A stretch of 48,213 nucleotides of DNA, taken from an uncultured Acetobacteraceae bacterium (GTDB lineage: Bacteria; Pseudomonadota; Alphaproteobacteria; Acetobacterales; Acetobacteraceae). The DNA is taken from the NCBI GenBank assembly GCA_937873175.1, contig CALMVT010000163.1, positions 1-48,213 on the forward strand. Direction: 5' to 3'. The notes beneath the pieces were generated by a model. The model was not told the DNA's origin and made no database searches. It was given only the letters and a program-made list of their open reading frames with translations. Shown piece by piece: positions 38,601-48,213 of this stretch. Within the stretch, counting starts at the first letter, position 1; each line of letters opens with the position of its first letter. Both the position numbers and the translations under genes were made by a program.

Positions 38601-38932
38601 TCCCGAGCCGCTTCGTGGACGAGTTGCCGGACGCGCATGTGGAGCGCGCAGGCTCGGCGGCGATGCAGCGAGAAACCCGGCTGATGTCCGCCCCCAGCGT
38701 GTTCGCCGGCGGCCCGCTTACCGCCCGGCGGCCTGCGGCGTCGCGCGTCGTCGAGGCTTGGGAGCAGCCGGCGCGGCCGGCCCGGCAGGACGCCATCGCG
38801 GTGGGCAGCCGGGTGTTTCATCAGAAGTTCGGATACGGCCAGGTGCTGGCCGTGGATGACGACCGGCTCGACATCGCGTTCGAGAAGGCCGGGCAGAAAC
38901 GCCTCCTGGACCGCTTCGTGGAAAAGGCATGA
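35666..38932 (+). CDS. uvrD: UvrD/PcrA-type DNA helicase with an in-frame intein
   Basis: An SF1 helicase that unwinds DNA in excision and mismatch repair. The 1088-residue precursor has Walker A AGAGTGKTRVL (about residues 27-37), motif Ia TFTNKAAREM, motif II LVDEYQDTN, and the split motif III GDDDQ/SIYSWRGAE, then RNYRST, VGGLRFYERAEIRD, TLHGAKGLEFD, FLPGWEEGLFP and LTRARK. Residues 252-608 are an intein; removing them leaves 731 residues, the normal size. A C-terminal QKFGYGQVLAVDDD Tudor-like tail is also present. The start ATG 35666 fits MTEYLARLNPEQRQAV. Splicing must occur for activity because the intein interrupts motif III. prmA overlaps the end by ATGA. Confidence 0.95.
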   Translation: MTEYLARLNPEQRQAVEAVDGPVLVLAGAGTGKTRVLTTRFAHILLTGRAAPGQVLAVTFTNKAAREMRERVGAILGRPAEGLWLGTFHALCARMLRRHAELVGLTSGFTILDSDDQLRLLKQVMEAARIDSKRWAPPALMGMIQRWKDRGLTPDRVTAAEEGDFAGGQSRSLYAAYQARLKQLNTADFGDLLLHMTEILRSHPEILAQYHQRFRYILVDEYQDTNLVQYLWLRLLAQSHKNICCVGDDDQCLASGTPIMLPDHSQQAIETIKQGDHVLACYGSGEFRPARVTNTLTRRSNQALVRIRLADGRELVSTPGHVHFADVIRGESPQRFYTYLMRRGDRYRIGTSQIYTQGHAKPMIGYKQRCLQEHADAVWLIDAFASEVEARECEHVLSLRYGVTTLPFMARPTGRMTGLVGDQSRLDRIHASLTGGDGAARLMHDHGLDADQPHHVPQTARGRRRNLTLTLFADRRGRTPMHRIAVSGNDADGLEAVRAAGLNARPYARNPQNWRFESIFKDVAQVDAVRVRLEPFMPHTILRKANLLGKPLTLRPASQVRPGMMLAGVDGRHHAVVSVETIPDAITVHDLDVEGVHNFVANGIVTHNSIYSWRGAEVENILRFEKDFPGAQIVKLERNYRSTAPILAAAAGLIANNEGRLGKTLRSGRNDAHGEKVSVVSLWDSDEEARMVGDRIEALRREGHALAEVAILVRTGAQTRAFEERMITLGLPYRVVGGLRFYERAEIRDAIAYMRVLHQPSDDLAFERIVNVPRRGVGDVALRAMYGEARAQQIPLALAGERLMQSGGLKGRVGAALKELFQAFARWREELPRDGHVLTLAKMLDESGYTEMWKQDKSPDAPGRLENLKELVRALADFETLAGFLDHVSLVMENEQNAEGDRASMMTLHGAKGLEFDTVFLPGWEEGLFPSQRTLDEGGLKGLEEERRLAYVGLTRARKLAVVSYAANRRLYANWQSSIPSRFVDELPDAHVERAGSAAMQRETRLMSAPSVFAGGPLTARRPAASRVVEAWEQPARPARQDAIAVGSRVFHQKFGYGQVLAVDDDRLDIAFEKAGQKRLLDRFVEKA
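36419..37489 (+). other. Intein in UvrD, with GIY-YIG-like insert
   Basis: A 357-residue intein (precursor residues 252-608) begins with Cys252 after GDDDQ and ends with VTHN before Ser609. The splicing blocks are visible: block A CLASGTPIMLPDHSQQAIETI; block B ELVSTPGHVHF (the TxxH motif); block F VHDLDVEGVHNFVANG; block G IVTHN plus Ser at +1. So the intein looks active: the N-terminal Cys, penultimate His and terminal Asn are all in place. A middle insert of about 235 residues holds YTYLM (338), YRIGTS (347), an Arg (369) and Glu residues in the 387-394 helix, an order like GIY-YIG nucleases. No LAGLIDADG motif is seen. Confidence 0.9.
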
Positions 38933-39825
38933 GGCGGCACGCCGCGCCTTTGGAAACCCTGGCCGTCGAGGTGCCGGACGCGGCGGTGGAAGCATACGAG
39001 GCCGCGCTCGGCACGGTCTGTGCGACGGTGGGCTTTTTCTTTGCCGACGAGGCGCACGGCATTTGGCGGGTGGAGGGCGTGCACGACGCCGGCGCGGACG
39101 AGGCCCGGCTGCAGGACGCGCTGGCCCTCGCGGCTTTGGTCAGCGGCGTCCCCGCCACGCTGCGCCGGGACGCGACGGAGGCGGAGGGCTGGCTGGCCCG
39201 CACCCGGGAGGCTTTCCCGGAACAACGCGTGGGCCGGCGGTTCGCGGTGCGCGGCACGCATGAGGGCAGCCGGGCGACACCGGGCCGGCTGACGCTGACG
39301 CTGGACGCTGGGCTGGCGTTCGGGTCGGGGGAGCATGGTTCAACGCGCGGTTGCCTGCGCGCGCTGGAAATCGTCGCCCGGCGCCGGCCGCGGCGGGTGC
39401 TCGACCTGGGAACCGGGTCCGGCATCCTGGCCATGGCGGCGGCAAAGCTGCTGCGGCGGCCCGTGCTGGCAACAGATATTGAGCCGTGGTCGGTCAGGGT
39501 GGCGGGGCAGAACGCGGCGGCGAACGGCGTGGCGCGGCTGGTGCGGCCCGTGCTGGGCAACGGCTGGCATTCGCGGGCCGTCCAAGCGAGCGCGCCTTAT
39601 GATCTAGTGTTCGCAAACATCCTGGCCCGGCCACTTTGCCGAATGGCGCGGGACCTGGCGCTCGGCTTGGCGCCCGACGGCACGGCGATCCTGGCGGGGC
39701 TGCTGGCGAGCCAGGCGCGCATAGTGCTGGCGGCGCACCGCCGTCAGGGCCTCCGGCTGGAGACGACCTGGCAGGAAGGCAACTGGGCAACGCTGGTTGT
39801 GCGAAAGGCAAGGCGGGCGGGCTGA
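38929..39825 (+). CDS. prmA: Ribosomal protein L11 methyltransferase
   Basis: PrmA trimethylates ribosomal protein L11 using S-adenosylmethionine. The 298-residue protein has a divergent N-terminal L11-binding domain (about residues 1-115) and a Rossmann methyltransferase domain. Visible in the latter are LDAGLAFGSGEHGSTRGCLRAL, the SAM site RRVLDLGTGSGILAMAAAKL, and the motif YDLVFANILARPLCRMA, where NILA is a PrmA signature. It ends with EGNWATLVVRK. ATG 38929 overlaps the uvrD stop (ATGA). A hairpin overlaps its stop codon and leads toward the convergent DUF1127 gene. Confidence 0.93.
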   Translation: MRRHAAPLETLAVEVPDAAVEAYEAALGTVCATVGFFFADEAHGIWRVEGVHDAGADEARLQDALALAALVSGVPATLRRDATEAEGWLARTREAFPEQRVGRRFAVRGTHEGSRATPGRLTLTLDAGLAFGSGEHGSTRGCLRALEIVARRRPRRVLDLGTGSGILAMAAAKLLRRPVLATDIEPWSVRVAGQNAAANGVARLVRPVLGNGWHSRAVQASAPYDLVFANILARPLCRMARDLALGLAPDGTAILAGLLASQARIVLAAHRRQGLRLETTWQEGNWATLVVRKARRAG

Positions 39826-39838
39826 GCCAGCCCGCCCG
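39814..39838. terminator. Bidirectional terminator-like hairpin between prmA and DUF1127
   Basis: A perfect 10-bp GC stem (39814-39823 with 39829-39838) encloses the five-base loop GAGCC. It overlaps the prmA stop codon and ends seven bases before the DUF1127 stop, so it can serve both convergent genes. No U-tract follows. Confidence 0.6.
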
Positions 39839-39844
39839 ATCGCG

Positions 39845-40177
39845 TCACGCGGCGGCGCGGCCGAAGCCGCCCGTCGCCGGCTTGCGCTTGCGCGCTTCGG
39901 CGAACTGCGGATCGAACACGCGGCTCAGTTCGCTGCGGTTCAGGCCGATATCGGCCAACTCGCGGTCACTCAGCGAGGACAACTCGTCCAGCACCGCGCG
40001 GCGGCGCGGGATGGCGAGCAGGCCGGAGGCAAAGCTGCCGATACGCTGGGCCAGGCTGCGGGGCGCCGGACGGGCATCGGTGATCGTGCCGTCCGTGCCC
40101 TCGACGACCGGACTCCGGTACGTCAGACTGTCGGACATCAGGAGCGCAATCTGCTCCTTGGCAAGCGGGGCGTTCAT
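39845..40177 (-). CDS. DUF1127 domain protein
   Basis: A 110-residue protein whose C-terminal half holds the DUF1127 (YjiS-like) domain: RRRAVLDELSSLSDRELADIGLNRSELSRVF. The N-terminal half is polar and unlike anything I recognise. DUF1127 proteins in alphaproteobacteria are small regulators; some influence RNA turnover and phosphate or stress responses, but no function is assigned here. ATG 40177 has GAGGA eight bases upstream. It is convergent with prmA and divergent from pepP. The divergent region (40178-40362) contains several short inverted repeats but no gene. Confidence 0.85.
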   Translation of the reverse strand: MNAPLAKEQIALLMSDSLTYRSPVVEGTDGTITDARPAPRSLAQRIGSFASGLLAIPRRRAVLDELSSLSDRELADIGLNRSELSRVFDPQFAEARKRKPATGGFGRAAA

Positions 40178-40362
40178 TTCACTATCCTCAATACTCACGT
40201 GCGCCACGATCCGAGCCGGCACGTTTAGTGCGTTGCTCCCGTGGCACACACTGAATATGCGCTCGCCATGCTGCGATGCAGCGTGCATTGTTACGCTGCC
40301 TGTTATGCGCAAAGCGCAGTCGAAACGCCCGAGCTATGACAAAACATAAAGGTAGCGTGATC

Positions 40363-45879
<5,517 letters not shown>

Positions 45880-45886
45880 TTGGGTG

Positions 45887-46771
45887 CTAGAAAACGCTGC
45901 CCAGGGTGCGGGCCAGGAAGCCGTTGGCCCGCTCGGTCGCAGGCGTCGGCGGCGCGATGCCGTTCTCGGCAAGCTGGGCGTAGCTGTCCTCGTACCATGG
46001 GCTGCCCGGGTAGTTGTGGCCCAGCACGGCGGCGGTCCGCTTCGCCTGGTCGGTCAAGCCCAGCAGCAGGTAGATCTCGGTTAGCCGGTGCAGCGCCTCG
46101 GGCGTGTGATTGGTGGTCTGGTAATCGTCGATGACGCGCTGGAAGCGGCCGATGGCCGCCGCATACAGCCTTTGCTGCTCGTAATAGCGGCCGATCTCCA
46201 TTTCCTTGCCGGCCAGGTGGTCGCGGCAAAGGTCGATTTTGAGCCGGGCGTCGCGGGCATAGGCGCTTTCTGGGAACCGGTTCACGACATCCTGCAAGGC
46301 GACCATGGCCTGCTCGGTGCCTTTCTGGTCGCGCTGGATATCGGCGATCTGCTCGTAGAAGCTCAGGGCGCGCAAATAGTAGGCGTAGGACGCATTGGTG
46401 CTTGTCGGATGGAGCTGGATGTAGCGGTCGAGCGCACCGATCGCCTCCGTATAATGGTTCTGCAGGTACTCCGCGTAGCCATGCATCAACTGGGCGTTCA
46501 CCGCCCAGGACGAGTAAGGATAGTTCTGCTCAACCGCGTCGAACTGCGTCACCGCGGCGGCGTAGCGCTTTTGGTTCAGCGCATCCACCCCGTTGTTGTA
46601 GAGTTCCTCGACGGTCTTGGTCGCCGGGTCGGCCTTGACCTTCAAGTCCTCGGACTTGCCGGTCCAGGGCGCGATCGAACTCAGCGTTCCGCAGCTTTGC
46701 AGCACGGCAAGGGCGACCAGCCCCGGCAAAAGGCGCGCGAACAAGGGGCGGACTCGGATGCGTTGCTTCAT
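45887..46771 (-). CDS. bamD: Outer-membrane assembly lipoprotein BamD
   Basis: BamD is the essential lipoprotein of the Bam complex that inserts beta-barrel proteins in the outer membrane. The 294-residue protein starts with a lipoprotein signal ending LQSCG, with Cys27 as the acylation site. It then has five TPR repeats, including LYNNGVDALNQKRYAAAVTQF, YTEAIGALDRYIQLHP and QAMVALQDVVNRFPES. Its position between lpxC and recN is the usual one in alphaproteobacteria. The recN start follows seven bases after the stop. It is preceded by lpxC at 43 bp. Confidence 0.95.
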   Translation of the reverse strand: MKQRIRVRPLFARLLPGLVALAVLQSCGTLSSIAPWTGKSEDLKVKADPATKTVEELYNNGVDALNQKRYAAAVTQFDAVEQNYPYSSWAVNAQLMHGYAEYLQNHYTEAIGALDRYIQLHPTSTNASYAYYLRALSFYEQIADIQRDQKGTEQAMVALQDVVNRFPESAYARDARLKIDLCRDHLAGKEMEIGRYYEQQRLYAAAIGRFQRVIDDYQTTNHTPEALHRLTEIYLLLGLTDQAKRTAAVLGHNYPGSPWYEDSYAQLAENGIAPPTPATERANGFLARTLGSVF

Positions 46772-46814
46772 GACAGCGGCCCTATAGCACGCCGATGCCG
46801 TGGCACGGAATGCG

Positions 46815-47774
46815 TTATGCGGCCTGCAAAACCGGCGCCGCCGCCTGCTCCTGCGGCGTCGCGTCCCGCCAATTCGACCGATCCGCGAATAAGGCGCGGA
46901 GCACGCGGTTGTTGAGCGTGTGGCCGGAGCGATGCCCGATGAACCGCCCTTGCAGGAGGGCGCCCGCCATCGCCAGGTCGCCCACGGCGTCGAGCATCTT
47001 GTGCCGCACGAACTCGTCCGACATGCGCAGGCCGCCGGGGTTCAGCACCCGCGCGCCATCGACCACGACGGCGTTGTCGAGGCTGCCGCCCCGCGCCAGC
47101 CCCGCCGCCTGCAGCCCGGCAACCTCGTGCGCCAGCGTGAAGGTGCGGGCATCCGCCAACTCGTGCCGGACCGCCGGGCCGCTTGCCGAAAGAAACAAAG
47201 CCTGCCGCCCGATCGCCGGGGCGTCGAAGGCGATGGACATGGACATCTCAAGGGCGCCGGACACGCCGGGCCGCAACTCGGCGAAGGCTTGCCCGTCCTG
47301 CACCCGCACCGTCCGCAACACCTCGATGATCCGGGCCGGCGCTTCCTGATCCACCGATCCTGCGCAGTCCAGCAGGAAGACCCATGGTGCGGCGGACCCG
47401 TCCAGCGCCGGCAGCTCCGGCCCGTCCAGTTCAACCCGGATGTTGCTGATGCCACAGGCCGACAAGGCCGCCATCAGGTGCTCAACCGTACCGATCCGGG
47501 CATCCGGGCGGTCCGGCGAGGCCAGCACGGTGCAGAGCCGCGCGTCCGACACCAGGTCGAACCGGGCAGGGATGTCAATGCCGAGGTCCGCGCGGCGAAA
47601 CACGATCCCCGAATGCACGGGGGCGGGCTTCAGCGCAACATTGACCCGCCGGCCGGAATGCAGCCCGGTGCCGACGCAGCAGATGGCCGACTTCAACGTG
47701 CGCTGCGCCGCGCCGGCCACAGGGGACAGCCTCAGCTCGCGTGCCAGCGGTGACGAATCGGGTAGTCCGTCCAT
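46815..47774 (-). CDS. lpxC: UDP-3-O-acyl-N-acetylglucosamine deacetylase
   Basis: Zinc enzyme of the committed step of lipid A synthesis. The 319-residue protein has the zinc ligands His99 in IGTVEHLMAALSACG, and the His and Asp of DEFVRHKMLDAVGDL, plus the catalytic His in FIGHRSGHTLNNRVL. TLKSAICCVGTGLHSGRRV is the conserved N-terminal motif, and FTLAHEVAGLQAAGLARGGSLDNAVVV is the later substrate loop. ATG 47774 has GAGGA seven bases upstream. It is transcribed from the ftsZ side after a 160-nt leader with alternative hairpins. Confidence 0.96.
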   Translation of the reverse strand: MDGLPDSSPLARELRLSPVAGAAQRTLKSAICCVGTGLHSGRRVNVALKPAPVHSGIVFRRADLGIDIPARFDLVSDARLCTVLASPDRPDARIGTVEHLMAALSACGISNIRVELDGPELPALDGSAAPWVFLLDCAGSVDQEAPARIIEVLRTVRVQDGQAFAELRPGVSGALEMSMSIAFDAPAIGRQALFLSASGPAVRHELADARTFTLAHEVAGLQAAGLARGGSLDNAVVVDGARVLNPGGLRMSDEFVRHKMLDAVGDLAMAGALLQGRFIGHRSGHTLNNRVLRALFADRSNWRDATPQEQAAAPVLQAA

Positions 47775-47934
47775 GTGAATCCTCAACCAGCCAGGATGCT
47801 GGAGTGATCGTCTGGACGCCAAGGCGGCGTCCCCTGATGCAACCTAAGTGGTCGCTAGGGGAACGCCAAATCAATGAATGTTTCTGAACATTACGCCCTA
47901 AAGCATTGATTAATCTATGCTATGATTTTTTGGG
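47775..47934 (-). promoter_or_regulatory. lpxC leader with alternative and nested hairpins
   Basis: This 160-bp stretch between ftsZ and lpxC is dense in inverted repeats. On the lpxC-sense strand, the segment complementary to 47826-47835 can pair with 47857-47867 (10 bp with one bulged A) or with 47814-47820 (7 bp, perfect). The two pairings exclude each other. A 5-bp hairpin (47787-47791 with 47798-47802) lies just before the GAGGA ribosome site. Nearer ftsZ are a 16-bp palindrome (47877-47892) and 8-bp arms (47869-47876 with 47904-47911). The ftsZ-proximal end is AT-rich. This looks like an RNA-level regulator, but function is inferred. Confidence 0.5.
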
Positions 47935-48213
47935 CTATGACTTTTGGCGACGCAGGAATGTCGGGATGTCGAGACCTTCGTCCGCCGGCTCCTGCCGCGG
48001 CGCCGCGGCGGCCGTGTGCCCGGGAAAGGACGGCTCCGCCCGCTGCGGCTCCGGATCGGACACCGCAACCCGGCGGTTCCGCCCCATGCCGCCGGTCATG
48101 ATGTCGAACAGACTGCGCGCCGTGCTGGGCGGCGCAGGCGGCGCCTGTTCGGCGCGGGACGGCTCCACCAGCGCGGGGCTGGCCCGCGGCGGCGCGGGCC
48201 GAAGGGTCGGCGC
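47935..48213 (-). CDS. ftsZ: C-terminal part of FtsZ (partial, 5' end outside window)
   Basis: The open frame enters from the right edge and gives 92 residues to a TAG. A Pro/Ala/Arg-rich stretch (the variable linker) ends in GLDIPTFLRRQKS. The DIPTFLRR core is the conserved C-terminal peptide by which FtsZ binds FtsA, ZipA and MinC. The tail lies directly before lpxC, its usual place in alphaproteobacteria. The GTP-binding domain is outside the window, so the identification rests on the peptide and synteny. Confidence 0.9.
   Translation of the reverse strand, partial: APTLRPAPPRASPALVEPSRAEQAPPAPPSTARSLFDIMTGGMGRNRRVAVSDPEPQRAEPSFPGHTAAAAPRQEPADEGLDIPTFLRRQKS

Overview
This is a G+C-rich chromosomal window from an alphaproteobacterium, most likely of the Rhodospirillales/Acetobacteraceae type. 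That placement is inference from gene order and protein style. The order ftsZ-lpxC-bamD-recN-ligA at the right end, tatB-tatC-serS and yajC near a DUF815 ATPase at the left end, a ClpS/DUF1127/MlaC complement, and a GTTC-N7-GTTC LexA box between uvrA and ssb are all alphaproteobacterial. Coding density is very high, with many ATGA/TGATG couplings and overlapping convergent gene ends. I see no insertion sequence, prophage, CRISPR array or rRNA.

Left part (1-13.2 kb) is housekeeping: Tat export (tatB tail, tatC), serS, a DUF815 ATPase, yajC, superoxide dismutase, an NDUFAF6-like protein, clpS, the divergent DNA-repair pair uvrA/ssb with an SOS box, gyrA-coaD, a periplasmic cyclophilin and tRNA-Lys. 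The usual secD-secF genes after yajC are absent and sodB occupies the space.

Middle part (13.2-28.2 kb) is accessory metabolism. It holds a D-cysteine desulfhydrase divergent from msrP (coupled to a small two-helix membrane protein instead of msrQ), a Nudix hydrolase, a TRAP transporter (dctP-dctQ-dctM) followed by an FAD amine dehydrogenase, and an opposing set dgoK-dgoA-SDR-Ldh2 that suggests catabolism of a hexonate-type sugar acid. A gamma-glutamyltransferase-amidase pair faces an OxlT-like MFS carrier.

Right part (28.2-48.2 kb) returns to core genes: an orphan receiver protein, a beta-propeller/fatty-acid-hydroxylase pair, pyrophosphatase, a CAT-anticodon tRNA, ettA, a GNAT, mlaC, metF, uvrD, prmA, DUF1127, pepP, ligA, recN, bamD, lpxC and the C-terminal end of ftsZ.

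The most notable item is a 357-residue intein in the UvrD/PcrA helicase (36419-37489), inserted exactly inside helicase motif III between Gln and Ser. It lacks recognisable LAGLIDADG motifs but carries a segment that looks like a GIY-YIG nuclease core, an unusual homing-endonuclease type for an intein. A second item is the 160-nt lpxC leader, where one segment can pair with either of two partners, an arrangement seen in RNA attenuators and switches.
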